Assembly (NCBI RefSeq): GCF_002443255.2
Contig: NW_019211456.1
Span: 41,989,435-42,053,434, forward strand
DNA length: 64,000 bases
Direction: 5' to 3'
From: Varroa destructor
Lineage: Eukaryota > Arthropoda > Arachnida > Mesostigmata > Varroidae
Positions 13,001-27,100 of the stretch are shown piece after piece. Every line of letters starts with the position of its first letter. Within the stretch, counting starts at the first letter, position 1. Below the pieces are notes generated by a model. It had not been told where the DNA came from and made no database searches. It saw only the letters and a program-made list of their open reading frames with translations. A program made the translations under genes and the position numbers.

Positions 13001-16000
13001 GGCATGCGGATGTTGGCTATGTGCCCCTATGAAAGGACCATGCATGCTACCGTCGGGACGGACAGCTCGAACCAAGGGTGCTCCAACCGGTCGATAACTC
13101 ACTGGCCCACCCGAATGAGCTTGGCCTGGCTGCATTGATTGACCCTCACTAGGCCCCGTCGGCTGATAGCATCGCATTCCGCCTTGTAATAGACCTGCTT
13201 GGGGTTGTGGTTGCATTCCCATTGGAGGCTGCGGTCCATTTTGAGGGCACATTGGTCCCATTTCACCCTGCTGTCCTCCTCCACCAAGCCTATTATTGAG
13301 TAAATTCGCTAAAGCGGTTTTCGTTTGTGGATTAACTTTGACACCCGGAGGGGTTTGACCTTGTGGTCCAATCATCTGCTGTCCCATAGGTCCAACGTAC
13401 CTCTGTTGACCACCCATATGAGGCCCTCCAATTGTGCCCACTTGAGCTTGTGTTCCAGGCGGTCCAAGCTGCATTTGCGCCATGGAGGGTCCACCAGGGG
13501 CCAAAGGCATTCGTTGCATATGAGGCCCCATTATCATACGTTGACCATTTGGTCCCATCTGCGTCGCCATCTGCAAATCAGTGTAGCTACATAAGTGACA
13601 TGTACATCTAAAAATGGATACGCTAGGCGACTGTTATTTTCCACGCCCGTGTTATTCTTATTATAAAGTAATTCAAGTTAATGACTCGCCATTTCGCAGA
13701 CCCAGGGTGCACCCATCGTTAAGTTAAGAACACGCACAATAGAGCTATAGATCAGAAACCAACTATTGTAGCTTTCTTCAGAAGAGCATTGTGTTTGTAC
13801 ATTGCCTTGCTTTAGTACTGCAACAAATCCAATAGGAGGTGCGCACCCAAACATGTGCTATACATCATTTCTACTACAACCTTTTGATAACACCGACCGA
13901 GCAGAATCTTATTTCAAAGGTGTTTGTTTTACACTATATGTGCCATAACTCTGTTCTGTCCCCATGCAACATGTCCGTCTATCTGTGATTCTACAATACA
14001 TCCGTCTACGCATTCGCGAATATCGGGAATTAGCATCGATGCCACTGAGTGTCGAATGACGAGGGTCCTGTCTGGCTTGCACAGCTTGCACAAGAACAGT
14101 TGTTTTATTTTCCTCAACAGCTATTACTGCTGTCCCTAGCTATATTTGCTGCTTTTGTTGACGACAGTTGAACCTAAACGGATGACGAATGTCTACCTTC
14201 GGATGCACGTTTCCGGGCAACTGGTTTCCTTGAACCTGTGACTGCTGTTGTGAAGTCTGGATTTGTTGCTGTGGGCCACCAGGTTGTTGTTGTTGCGGAT
14301 GAATGTGTGGTAGCAGACCTTGTGGATGTTGCGGATGCTGAGTCGCGTGAAGTGGATGGTGGGGCTGCGGTGAAGCTGAGCGTAACATCTGGCTAGATGT
14401 AGCGGCGCACACGGCTGACGCTCCTATGCCTGATGCGACGGAGGGGGACATCGGCATTGCTCGAGGTGCTATCACCTGATGATGCTGTCCCGGGGAATGA
14501 TGTGGATGCGGAGATCCGCCGTGAGGACCACCGTGAGCGCTGCCATGGCTATGGGAACTCCCATGGCCATGATGAACCCCTTGATGCACCACACTGCCAG
14601 AACCGTGGTGCGGACCATGGGGGCCACTCATATGATTTGGATGGCCTCCGGGGCCACCACTTAAAGGAGGTGTGCCTGTGTCTCCTCTGTGCATGGTAAG
14701 GACTCCGACGCCTACTCGGCCGGGGGGAGGGGTACTTGCAGCACCTCCATGGCCACCCGAAGGACTCAGTTGCGTATGCGCCTGATAAGATCCAGCCATG
14801 TGGCCGACACCGCCAACAGCCACCATCGACTGTCATCATTTTGGATTATCCAAAGAAATCGTAATCAAATGCCGATGAAGCAACCATTGGCACCAAACAC
14901 CAGGTGTGTATTCATATGGATGAGAAGCACCATCAGATGTCGAGTTGTCGTTAGTTTTCGTAAATTTATGTCGATTAAGGTACATTTGAGCCGAAGCCGA
15001 AGTGAGTCGTTGCCGTGTGCGGTTTCCGCGATCGCACGCACATACCATCGCACGCGTGTGCGCCAACAGGACATCGGTAGATGGAGACAGAACGGCACAA
15101 AATGGTGTGGAAGAGGCAGAGCGTGACAGTGAGACAGAGAGAGAGAAAGAGAGACACACAGAGAGAGAAAGTTGCCAGCCAGCCAGCAGAGTCAGCAGCA
15201 GTGTCAGCATCAGCAGAGGCAGCATGGGAAAGAAAGAAATCGACAAGAGCAGCAACGAGAAAAGACAATAAGCAAAACAACAGCAGCAAACGATAGCAAC
15301 AACAACAACAACAACAGTAACAACAACGGCATACTTTAGATCAAATCTCTCTATTACCGTGTAAGAACTCTCAAACTTCACTCACTACCGTCAAAAAATG
15401 CACAAGATATATATACATACCTGCCCTGCTGCCGCTACGTGGCAACTTAGATCTGAGTGCATAGTAGTATTATATGTTAGTATTATTAGCTGGTTAGTGA
15501 TCAGTTCAGTTGATTAAGTTAATATCAGGTATACCAGCCTAGATTGGCGCGTCTCAAGTATGTGGCTTGTTTGAATTGGCGTCATGCAAGGAAAGGTACA
15601 TCTCAGGGTTAACATAAAATATATTCAAAAGTTTTATAACGGTCTTATAGCTATAAACCACGATGCTAGGCGCAAAGGTAATTTCCGTAACGGGGAAAAC
15701 GTTTATTCTAAGCGCATGCAATAGTATACAGGTATATAAACCATTTGTTGCTTATAGAATAGCGCAAAGCAAGGTGTCTTCATCCGAGGCCAAATCAGCA
15801 CCACAGCAAACCATTTAAATACAAACATGGCTGGCCTTTGTCTTCACAGGTCGTTCACTTTCATAACTAAGCTTAAAATTCGCGATCGTTTTAGCGTTTC
15901 CATAGGAGCGTATTTTCCCTTATTATCTCTGCCGAAAATAAAATCACCGCTGATCTTATAGTCTAGCCAAGAGCAAAATTATTACAGTTCTTCATAGCGC

Positions 16001-19000
16001 TTCTTTAATCACGATTTGGAGATACAAAAGCTACTTCACACTCCGTTCAATTTCATAATCAGTGTAAAAGTTTTTAGCACTAGCCTGAAAAGCTTTCTTA
16101 ATTTTTTGGAATTTTGTTTTATTAATACACTATAGTATCCTATGTTGTGGATAAACTAATACTTAATAGCCGAGCTGGTTAGCCTTCTCTGGCGTTGACT
16201 AATTCTTTTCTAATTGTGTATATTAGTTATTTCGTTGCCGAAGACGTTCATGACAAACAATATGGATAGAAACAAAAGGTGGCTCCGCCAAATAATCTTC
16301 TTTCTGTTAACGTATAGTTCGAGAATACACCGAACTTTTATGTGCACAGATTTTGCTCTCGACTAGATTTATTAAATGCCCTATTAAAAGGTATCGAATT
16401 TACAAGAAAATAGACTATTACCACAATAGACTAAAGATACCCAATTTTTTAGTTTGGGGATGCCCCAATTTTATAAGCGTACGACGACAAAGACAGACCA
16501 CGATTGTAGTGTAATCCTACAAAACAGATCGCTCTGTTTCCGTTTTTTCATTCATTTTGCCCTACCCTTGCTTTCCCCTTATTAACTGATGGTTACATGG
16601 CTCGATTACTCAGCTGGGTACCTGAGGCTGACTGGCGGTTTGCGGACTCTGCATTTGCCCCGCTTGCGGCCCCTGCTGCTGCTGTTGCTGGTGGATTTGC
16701 TGCTGCAACAACTGGCCTGTTGCTGCCGCAGCAGCTGGCTGCACCTGCCCGCCGAGGCCAACGACGCCGACAGTCCCAGTGCCACCTGGTGGCTGCTGCT
16801 GTTGCGTTTGCTGGACAACGGCGGTAGATGATACCGGCCCTTGTAGCTGAAGGCCCGGCGAAGGTTTGAGCTGATTGGTAACAGCGCTCGGGGTAGTCGG
16901 GGTTTGTTGGGTTGTTGGGTTGGGCGGGATCTGGGTTGTGGCTGTAGGGGCGGACGAAGGAGGCTGTGCTTGCTGGACGACAACAGGACCTGGGCTCTGG
17001 GAGGTTGGGGTAGAAGCTGGGGTGATGGAATTTTGGGTAGCGGTTGTCGACGCGAGAGTCTGTCCCGCGGCTGTGACAGGGGCGCCCGGTGATGCCAGGG
17101 GTGACTGGGCTTGTTGGCCCCCGACGACTACGACTTCACCTGCCGCCGGTGAAGTGACCACCGTCGTCACCCCAGCAACCCCAGTACCGCCAGCTACCTG
17201 CTGCGGCTAGGAGACAGACCACGACCGTTACACACATACACGCGCATGATGACATACACCCACACAACAATAATACGGAAATAACGAGTTTGACGGAACA
17301 ATCATTAATCGATCGTCGATTGGTTGATTCATACGGATGACAGCAATAACAGTGACAACAAAAATAACAAGAATAACAAGAGTAAAACACAACAACAATG
17401 ATGTCAGCAACAGTCAAGGTCATGTCAACCAACGACATTATCGAGATTGTTAGCATGTCAAAAAGTAAACTAAGAAATTGAATTACAATAATAACATAAA
17501 ACATTATAACGGTGTGTGTCATTGAATCTTTATTTCTTTCGTGCGATAATAGATCCAAACGTAATTTAACCTCAGAGCTTTACAGTAAAGTAAAGAATAC
17601 TTATATTACATAATAACACTTAAGCTTCTGCATCGTTTCAGTTTTTCGAATCACGCCTGCTTTACAGTTGTATATATATGAAAACATATATTTTTCTAAT
17701 TTTCGAATGCAGAAACTAAATCGTTATAAACGCATTTATCAGCTTGGGCATCTATTTCGGTAACGACTATAATTTTAATCGTAAGAACAATGTTCATGGA
17801 AATGTTCAGCACTATGATATAACATCCATACTAGCAAAGACTATCATAAACCAAAGTATACCAAATAAATCGCTCGTTACCCGCTGAATTAGTTTTGCAT
17901 AATACTAACTGGCTATTATCAAACATCTGAGAGGTTAGCGGAGCACCTCAGAACATGAAGTAGTGGCTGCACTCATTATTGATGACCATATCATTGTTAC
18001 ATACTAAAAAGTCTTCAATGAGTAAATATTTGAAATAATGATTGCTTATGGAAAACAAGAATGCCTTTCACTTTAGGCACACATCTGAGGATAGTTGAAC
18101 ATCTTTCTCTTACTATACTCCTTTGAGCTTTTGAGAATCAGTTTATGCGTAATTGGGCCGCAGTAGTTGGGAATTTCTATCATTTAAACCAAGGTGTTGC
18201 AGCTGCACACAACAGTTTTGCAACTTAGCGACTCAACACTTCAACTTCTTTAATATTGGAAAGGGCCTTTTAAAAGGAAAATTTCATACAGCCAACGAAT
18301 GGTACCATCGACGAGTTCGTTAAGATGATTAAAGGAGATTCAGACTACTCTTAGGGAAGAAATACCTGAGAACAGCAAAGCACGAGATAACAATTTTGAC
18401 TCTGCGTAGTATCAGAGCTCACACTGTATATGCCCCGTAGAATACACTTCGTGTGACTAAACTATAGAGTGTGCTTAAAAATCAAGGACGATATTGGTGC
18501 CTAAAAGATTATTATAACCTGGTAGTTAAGTTGATTGTTCGTTTAGTGTAATCCTTTGTACGGATCAAAATTTTTCTATTGTGATACCCCAGAATCATTC
18601 CATAGTCATCCGAAACTGCTAAGTATGGTAAATACCGAAAACGAAGGTATGCAAAAGTATAAAACCAAAACAAAACACACTAAAGAAGGTTACCTTAGTT
18701 ATTCTTCGAAAGCAAAGATTATGCGGTAACCGAATCTGTAGCATGAGGAGGAAATGCAATAGGGGAATTGAGCTCCAAATGTGACTTTTAAAAAAGGCAG
18801 TTTGACCCAGAATGTCTAATTAGATTTGTAAACTTAAATGAAAAATGAACAATACTAAAAGCAGATATGTGTAACTTGCGTTAGAGAAAATCGAAAGGCG
18901 CTAAAATGTATTAGTCACTACAAACGTTAAACTCTAAGCCATAGCCTTTTCATGTCGTACAACAATGCTGCAATTGTAAAACTCAGTGGTATATTTCTTC

Positions 19001-22000
19001 TGTTAAAGAAGAGATCTTCTTACTTATGAAGCAAAATTCGATAGATATGTACACAGGCAGGCAAACGAGCATATCAAAACGGCAATGGTCGCAATATTTG
19101 CAACGAATTCCTCGCCGCGGGGCTATTTTAACATAAGTGAACATAAATGGCGGGATTGTCTACGAAATGATCGCCATTCATCATATCGGGCAACAACCAT
19201 GGAACAGGCTAACGCCAAAAGTACGTTTTTGATACTTCTCTAAGTTAATCATGGCAAAGACTAAGCATTAATTAGAGCCAGAAAATCTACTAGCAGCAAT
19301 TAATATAAGTGAGAAGGATAACTGTAGATTCTTATGGATAGATGAGTGACTTGCAAACTACTACAATTATTACCCATTGAAACCCCTAGAGCCCGTAATC
19401 TTGAAAAGAATAATCATACGGATAGTAAAACTGGAACCACACATCAAATAATTTGAAAACGAACAATTGCTACGAAAAAAAAATCATTATCATTCTATGA
19501 TGCTTAAAATGGAGCATTTAAATAACCTAGTGCTTCCAGAACTGCAATTATTTAGTTAGTGGTCTAACATTAACACTTCTATATTAAGTGTACGTTTACT
19601 TATTGGAGCATCACCTACCTGTTGCTGTTGCATTTGTATATGGCGACGCTGCATTTCTATTCGCTGTTGATAGTGAGCTGTAAATTCATAGGTCGTGACA
19701 CCAATTAGAGTATGCCACTGATATCTTAAAGAACATCAATTTAATTTAGAATAGAAAACGAACATATGTCTGGCAGCTTAAGCAGGAGCGGATGCCTTTC
19801 AAGAAAAAAAATAGCACACTCATTATGTTGTTTGTAGAGGTAAATGTCGGGGCTTCTGATATTTTTCGAACTCCTATTTCGCTTTTAATCCTCCTCGTTA
19901 ATAATACCTTTTCCTTGAGAATGGTTGTATGACTCAGCATACGAAGGTGACTGAGAATGTGACACCCACTAATATCTTCAAATGCACAATTGAGCTCGCA
20001 GTCTTTTGTGACGATTAAGAAACGTGTGTTCTAATATACTTAGATGTTACAACTAAGCTCTCATACAGACGTTGTTAACTTACGATCATGTTGCTGCTGC
20101 AGATGTCGTTGTTGTTGCATCATGTCTTGAGGCGGTTGTTGTTGCACGGGCGATAGAGGCGGGGTGCTCTGCTGTGGAGGTCCTCCTGTTTGGCCAGCCC
20201 AAGACGCACCTATTCCACCCCCTGGGCCTCCAGGAGGACCGCCAGGGAAACGCCACTGACCGCCCTGGCCCTAAAAAAAAGTTGAATAAACGCATGGCAA
20301 TTTTAATTAACATATTAAAGCGTGTGAGTAGCTATTGGTGACATTTAAAAGACGGCTAAAAATGATTTAAAAAAAATATGCCATAAGAAGTAAGATCATC
20401 TATGATGATGACGATATTAACCTGTTGCACTTGTTGTGGCTGTTGTTGCTGTTGTTGTTGTTGTTGAGGTTGTTGTTGTTGTTGCATAACGATTGGGGCC
20501 CTCTGTTGAATCAGCGGTTTTCCAGGTGCGGGCGGTCCCATCGATCGAATTGGTTGTTGCTGGCCCCCGGCCATAACAACCATTTGTTGACCACCCTGAC
20601 CAACGCTACTCTGCATGACCTGCTGTTGCTGTTGCTGTTGCTGTTGCGACTGAACCATCCCTGAACCACTTGTAACTATCTGGCCTCCACTTTGCTGAGC
20701 CTGAACCATCTGTTGGTTCGTTGGTGGCATCATTTGCTGACTAGCACCTTGTTGTTGCATATGAGCTGGACCTCCAGGACCAAGTTGTCTAAGCCGCATC
20801 TGCTGGAGCTGCTCAGGAGTCGCTACGACCAAACGCTGGCCGTTTGTCCCGGGAGGACCGCCTGCTATTACCATACGATGTCGTTGCTGTAAACGTGAAA
20901 ATATATGATCAAATCAGCATACATGTAAATAAGATGATCTATAATGCTGCTGAATAGTTTGTTTAAGAAAAAACAGTCAGTTTTCATTAAAAGGGAAAAT
21001 GAGATGAAAGATATAAAACTTTCAAATTCTATATTTCCTTCCTTCACAAAAATTTGGGTTAAAGATCATCAAAAAAGACTACCCTTTTATGTTTTTTCAC
21101 TAGTGATACGCTACTAACCTGACGAATCATTTGAATTTGTTGTGGACTCAATTGCTGGCCTTGAGGCTTGGAGACCCACTGCTGCATTCTTACCATCTGC
21201 GGACTCTGCGTTCCTGGAGGCATACCTACGCCACCAGGAGTTTGTTGTTGCGAAGGCATGCCTATCTGTTGGCTAGATATCTGTTGAGATGCCCCCTGTT
21301 GGAACATCATTCGCTGAGACTGCTGTGGAATTATAGGCCCGGACTGTTGCTGTTGTCCCATAGGCACTATTTTGCCGCCTTGGTTTATCATTACCACCTG
21401 CGTCCCCTGCTGTCCTTGACCCGGTGACATTTGACCTGTCGGAGGACCTTGTCCCTGGACACCCATTTGCGTCGGTCCGTTAGGTGATGATGTCATGCGT
21501 TGACCCCCCGTTAGCATTTGCGCAAGTTGGCCTCCCATATTACCTTGACTAACCGGTTGTCCCCCTTGCATATTTACCATGCTTATGCCACCGGGGCTAA
21601 TCTGACCACTCTGCATAACCCTACCCATTGTACCAGGTGGTTGCCCCTGTGGGCCAGACGACGCTATTGCCTGGAGACCTGCTTGCATGGACTGTCCTTG
21701 TGATACTTGTAATGGACCGCCACCTGGTTGCTGTCCGGTCTGCATCGATCCTGGGGGTCCGCTTGGCCCAGACATTAATGATATTTGTCCCCCAGATTGC
21801 ACCTGTTGCACATGACCTCCAGCTGGTCCCAGAGATTGTGGGGCCATACTCATTTGTTGAGTGGATCCCATGCTGTTAACCTGCTGGAGTTGTTGTGGCT
21901 GCTGTTGTGGTTGTCCCGGTATTTGCATCTGTTGTCCTTGCTGCTGATTGTTAACCAGCTGTATTTGTGAAGTGTACTGCATCTGATTTGCTATTGAGTT

Positions 22001-24101
22001 CGGCGGTTGAGACTGCCCACTTATGTCGGGCCCACCTGCACTCTGTAGTTGACCTGTAGGTGCAGAAGATAGCTGTTGGGTCATTGGCTGCACCTGCGGC
22101 ACGCCAAGTGGTGTTGAATTCATCATTTGCCCAGCAGATGGAATTGGTGACGGTGCAGTAGCAGGCTCCGGCTGAAATGAAAGACGTTACGAAATAACGC
22201 ATTTTTGTTTACACGTTTTCACTTCTCAACATAGCAGAGATGCTTCGAATTTTAAACATTATACGTCTTCAGTGTCAAAAAATATATTGCAAAACGAATT
22301 CCACTACCGAAAAATTAGCACTTGTCAACTTTAGTTTAGTGCTTTGACTTAGTTAGTCAATTTTAGTAAAGTGCACGGTACTGATCAAGTTGTAGACCAT
22401 GTATCTCCTCTGCATGCCAGGAGTACGATTTTATTCAAAATATATTTTAACACAAAATTTATCCTGCTAGTCTAACCCGCTGCTTTGACGGAATTTATGT
22501 AATTAGATATATTTTGCTTTGTATTACAGGAAAGCCAACCCTATATGCAAAAAATTGCAGTAAAACAATGTTTGCTTCTTCCCTGGCGCTCAGCTAGATA
22601 TTGTCAAATCTCTTACCGACATTCTATACCTTCGATGGAATTGGTATAATTGCTAATCTCTGATTATCGAAGTGCTTCGAATGGCTGATCAGTGTTTGAA
22701 CCATAAACCACATTTAACGATAGTCCAAGAAGAAACTGCTTTGGAAATGACTATTTTTACAACCCTTTTTTGACTTAACAAAAAATACCTTCACTTCTGG
22801 CAGAATAGCAGAATTCTGCTGCGGAGGCGTCGTTGTCAGTTTCGGTGGAGTCGTAGAATCTGCGATCGGCGACGTCTTTATTAACAATGTAGGATGAAAT
22901 GGTTCCGGAGGTCTCAATTCTCGCTGATTTACGCACTCAACAATCCAATCAGGTGTGACAATCGTTATCCACGGACTGTTGGCAGCCCGTGCGTACTTTG
23001 CACCGCCAGGTCTATACACCCGAAATGCACAACAGAATTTGCAAACGTAAATTTGGAGAATGTCAACCTTTCCAAAGTAAATTTCCCAGAGGGACTGCAT
23101 TAGCTTTTATCCCTTGCTTTACAGTTGAAATATAATTGTGACGTCTTCACTGCTTAGAGAAAGGGTAATTATTAATACTTCTCAAGATAGATAATAAGAC
23201 TTATGTGAAACTGATGCGGAATCCAAACTTTATGATGCCACTTGCAACAGCCTTAAGTACCACTGACAATAAAGGGATGTTTCATATTAAGGTAGTAAAA
23301 TTTAAACATTGCTTTTCCTATGAGCTGAAGTGTAAAATATTCCTTTATGAGTCTAACCTTGTTGTCAGTAGGTGAGTGCATTTGTTATCAAGTTTTAGTT
23401 GCATCCGGCCACCATGGTAAGAGATCATCCCCCAGAGAGCGTGAATATCTTTCCTAGCCAGCGCTGATGGGCAAAATAATTTGCCATGGAAGAGTCGGCG
23501 TTGGGGATTGAAGCCCTCCATTGGCAATAGATGATTAGCCGCCAGGGATAGCGTTACCCATCGAGGCTAGAAGAGAAAGCAAACACAATGGTACTACTCA
23601 TGAACAAAAACAATATATATTTTATTTTTTAACCAAATATAGGCTAAATGTATGTCACTATGCCTTTGTTCGATTGGCTTGTAGGTTAACAACTGAATTA
23701 TCAATTGGTTCGCTCAAATGAAGGCTGTTGTCTACATTACACACAGTGATAACAGGTTTCTCGTAGAGATCTGTCGCTTCAAGGATAAGATCTGAATCTC
23801 GATCATGATCTAATACAACGACGTGTGTCGACATATCCGTGAGGTAGTTGTCAATCCGGCCACCATGAGCTTCAATTTGTCCGGCCAGGGCTGGACATTC
23901 TTCTGCTGCGGCCGGAGATACGCAGAAGCGACATGAAGAAAATAACGTGACGTTAGTGCTTCTAATGTTGCCGCTGCTGGCTCCATTTGCCCCTGCTGTG
24001 ACAGGCCCCGCGGGGCCATTACTGTTGGTGCCGTTGCTCTTGTTAAGACTGCTATTCGCATCGTTACCGAGTCCTCCTCCGTCGTCCGGAGGAGATGACA
24101 T
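10082..24101 (-). CDS. PAXIP1: PAX-interacting protein 1 (PTIP), six BRCT domains and a Gln-rich centre, 14 coding exons, 2047 aa
   Basis: Coding exons, 5' to 3': 24101-23745, 23566-23358, 23011-22789, 22171-21119, 20886-20422, 20270-20084, 19677-19619, 17206-16622, 14829-14197, 13570-12841, 12685-12207, 12044-11739, 11315-11150, 10773-10082. All phases agree and the total is 6,144 nt. PTIP is a nuclear scaffold that binds phosphoproteins through BRCT pairs, joins the MLL3/MLL4 H3K4 methyltransferase complex and acts with 53BP1 in DNA repair. BRCT1 (about residues 52-135: SCRFCVSPAAAEECPALAGQ) and BRCT2 (VTPDWIVECV) are N-terminal. BRCT3-6 are C-terminal and include CAQHIISSTGF, ACVSAQWLSDVMLG, CPEWVHES and GYVFYVTPGCLPTIPVLK. 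Residues 264-1460 are low-complexity Q/P/G/M-rich. Human PTIP is about 1,070 residues and Drosophila Ptip is also long. The start ATG at 24101 lies 8 bases after a splice acceptor (TTTCAG), so an untranslated 5' exon is expected upstream. Confidence 0.95.
10233..10545 (-). other. Asn/Thr/Ser low-complexity insert inside PTIP BRCT6
   Basis: Within the last PTIP exon, BRCT6 is interrupted after KRPTLKHINQF by about 100 residues of Asn runs, Ser, Thr runs and Gly/Ala. BRCT6 then resumes with SKFICVTCEDDLYMC, which matches the family sequence around ILISCENDLHLC. The DNA is imperfect (TTG)n/(CAA)n repeats that stay in frame. In human PTIP the two halves are separated by only a short loop. The insert sits between secondary-structure elements, so the fold could tolerate it. 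Replication slippage of trinucleotides is the likely origin. Confidence 0.9.
14830..16621. other. PTIP intron with purine-rich simple repeats
   Basis: Between the exons at 14197-14829 and 16622-17206 (PTIP reads right to left). The right-hand side is plain AT-rich sequence. At 15128-15172 there is an imperfect (GA)n tract on the + strand. At 15260-15333 there are CAG/CAA repeats. No coding signal or RNA gene was found; long open frames on both strands here come from the repeats. Confidence 0.6.
17207..19618. other. Largest PTIP intron, 2.4 kb
   Basis: AT-rich sequence between the exon ending at 19619 and the exon starting at 17206. The left part carries scattered ACA and AAT repeats. No open frame, transposon similarity or RNA gene was recognised. 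Confidence 0.5.
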
Positions 24102-27100
24102 CCTCGAGCTGAAATTTCTCATGACAACAATTGGAAATACACAGATAACCAGAAATGGGAAGACATTACTAAGCTGTCTAATCTGTATAATCCTCCTAGT
24201 CGATTGTTTTAAAAGTTCACTCATAGGGTATGATAAATATTGAACAGTCGAGGAAATTCGAACAAGAAAACTTCGCTCAAATATCAGTCTTCCTCAGCTG
24301 ATCGAACATAATCCATTTTTAAGATGCCGTTCGTTAATACCATCTATCACCTAGCCTTAGATCTTTAAAGAAGCATATTTACTAATATTTAATGCACAAT
24401 AAATGTCTTGAAAATAGGTCATAACCGATTCCGACTCATTCAAAGATAACTAACGAAGAAAAATAGATCATTTTGAGAACAAAAGTATGTTTAAACAATT
24501 TTTACCTTTTTGCTCTTCGTTAGAGTATTGGTGTTGAACATTTAGATTGTGTTTACGTTTCCTTTAACTAATTATGGCTGATTAATTCAATTATATTTAC
24601 TTAGTTCAAGCACAGTTGTGCGGCGGGATTATACGAACAAAACAAGTTTCTTAAAAGCAATTGGCAACTAACTTTGAATTTGATATACACAATCCTATTG
24701 GGGTACTCTCTGATTTTTTCTATGCATATAATTTTCTACGTTTTTATTACAAGTTAATTCAAACCAAAAAACTTTCCTTCTTGGTTTCACTCAGAATAAC
24801 TGTGTAGAACATTGGCATTTAGTGTTAAGCATTCAAGTAATTGTATTTTTCGAGACATTTTTTTATTATAGATGTGAACAATGGTAAATTGGATAAAGCG
24901 CAACAGTTCAACAAATTGAAACACGCGTACCTACTGCGCGCAACACTCTACTGGGTATTCACCACGTTATCCCCCCTACATCACCATTGGAAGATAAAGT
25001 GCAACCTAGCAAACCACGTCAGGACAGATTTTGATATTCAGAGCAGATCTATGATGTATTTAAGGTGTAGGCGTCGAATTTCTGGCACACATTTCCATCT
25101 ACCGTCAAGCTATTTAGCAAACACGACAGCTAATACAGAGGATATTCGCCAAAAGTTCAGTAGAACTGATGAGCGTTTTTATTAAGTAACAGTTTTGAGA
25201 TTCATTTATACCCGAATTCTAAGTCATCCCAATTTGACCCATTTTTCTAAATACGTACGTTAAAATAAGGACCGCTGGATACATGTCAAAACACGAAAGT
25301 GTATAAAATTAACTGAATTCCTAATAAGCGTTTTGATGGCAAGCCTGAAACGTTCTATTAAGGATACCTTTCGCTTAGCTAACTTAAAGCTAATTAAGTT
25401 GTCGTTCAGTCGGCTAAACATGAATCTTTTGTTTGGGCGGTATCTTTGGATTCGCTACTCTCCTTGCCTTTTCCAACCTCCGAATACTTACAACAATATC
25501 AAAAATGTACCGCCGATACATGGAGGGTGAGCGAACAAGAGTTTAGCTATGAGTCCTTTACAAACGTGTATGAAATGCAGCTACCCATGATGACTGGAAA
25601 TCGCACATGATTCTACCTTTTCATTCAGTCAGACAGTTCTAATTGTTACTGATCGTATTGAATGCTGTCTTCGTCTTAACGTATTTGTATCAGCCAATGC
25701 GGATGACGTAAATCTCCATTTAATACTATGAACCTCACCTCCTCGACTCCCCCCACAGGTGATGAGAGCCGCAACTTACCCGTTGCAATTCTAACAACTC
25801 GGAGATGTCACGAAGTGGCGACCGTCAAAGAGAGCAACACCGCAACAGCATTATTGTTATTATTATTGTTATTATGAGTCTGTTTGTCCATTCAGCAGCA
25901 GCGGCGCTTGTAGCACATCGACATACATTGGGGGCATCCACTGCAGTACGGCAACAGTTACAACACTAGTAGCACTATGTGCAAATCCGACTGACCAACA
26001 CACTAAATCAATAACAGCAATTAGTTCGATAGACTACGACTACACACAAAATACACGATAGTCCCCCGATAGACACAAATGCATGCACGCGCCGAGGAGA
26101 ACGCCCCGTGAAGGCAGTATACATATAATGTATATTAGATCTCTCGTCGCTGCGATAGATCTTGTTATTGGATGATGATGGTTGAAGTGGTAGACGAATG
26201 GCAAACTGGAGAGCACCGCCACCGTTGTTCCGTCTCACGGCACGGTCACTAGCGATGTGTCGGTCGGTCCCTTCTCTTTTTCGGCAGCGGCAGCGGCGGC
26301 AGTAGCAGCAGCAGCACGTAAAGACTAGCCAGACGTGTAACCGCCGGCGTATTGGCAACAACACCCGTAGCGGAGAGTCTAGCAGCCGCCCAAACAGCAG
26401 AGTCGTTATGAGATTGTGTCTAACACTCGAAACGTACCGAACGCTTTACCTCTTGTGAGCTGACTACCCTCCTCTTGTTGGGGACCAACAGCAACAAGAC
26501 AGGAAACGGGAAAATAGCGAGAGCGAAAACCAGTGAACAGCAGTATTACACGCAATCTATGCACAGACACACATCTACTATCGCGGGCAGGGTTGGGCCG
26601 ATTGGGTATTTTTGTTTGTGCGCTAAGCGCAAAGCGTGTTTATTCGCGCTCGCGCCATATCCCTAACGCCTGAGCCAATCTCAATCAACTTTCGGGAAAC
26701 GCTCGACTATTTGCGGAATGTCTGGCGCACTGGACGCAGTTATCGCGCACAAATTTCGAATAATTCGTCAACTTTCAATTTGATATAAGAGCAAACACGG
26801 GCACACGTTATTGGTTATCGAATGCTTGATTTCGAAGTGAATGTTTTTGTTGTATTGAAAGGAGGGCAAGAGATAGAAAAGGGGAGAGAGAACGACACGA
26901 TAGACGAACGACGACTCTTAGAGAGAGGGTTTCTCAGCTGGGTCTGTGCTTCACAAGATTATGTGCTCTCATTCTGTCTGTGAAACCTTTCTATAATTTG
27001 TGTCGAAGAAACTACTCTAGATCGCATTTTGTTGATTTCATGACAGACAAATAGCTCACTGCGCCAACCGCACTGTATGTATCTTCTTTCCACTGAAACA

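Larger units (their letters stand above)
12850..22171 (-). other. Central Gln/Pro/Gly/Met/His-rich region of PTIP (7 exons)
   Basis: Exons 22171-21119, 20886-20422, 20270-20084, 19677-19619, 17206-16622, 14829-14197 and most of 13570-12841 encode about 1,200 residues with almost no hydrophobic core. They hold poly-Gln blocks (around 20425-20480 and 20620-20650), QQ/GP/GQM repeats, a Thr/Pro/Gln-rich exon (16622-17206), and a His/Gly block with SHSHG and HPHHSPGQHH (14480-14620). All join in frame, so this is genuine coding sequence. Such regions in PTIP and other coactivators act as flexible or condensing linkers; no specific function is shown here. Confidence 0.85.

Noticed and set aside
14836..15381. 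Minus-strand frame of 181 codons rich in Ser, Leu and Val, next to a PTIP exon
   Set aside because: It reads through simple GA and CAA repeats in an intron; PTIP phases close correctly without it, using the acceptor at 14830.
16589..17210. Plus-strand Leu/Ala/Val/Gly-rich open frames
   Set aside because: They are the antisense of the Gln/Pro/Thr-rich PTIP exon at 16622-17206; the same holds for plus frames at 20072-20892 and 21131-21970.
26008..26364. Minus-strand Cys/Arg-rich frame upstream of PTIP
   Set aside because: CAG/GCG-rich probable 5' UTR or promoter sequence; no similarity and no matching splice phase.
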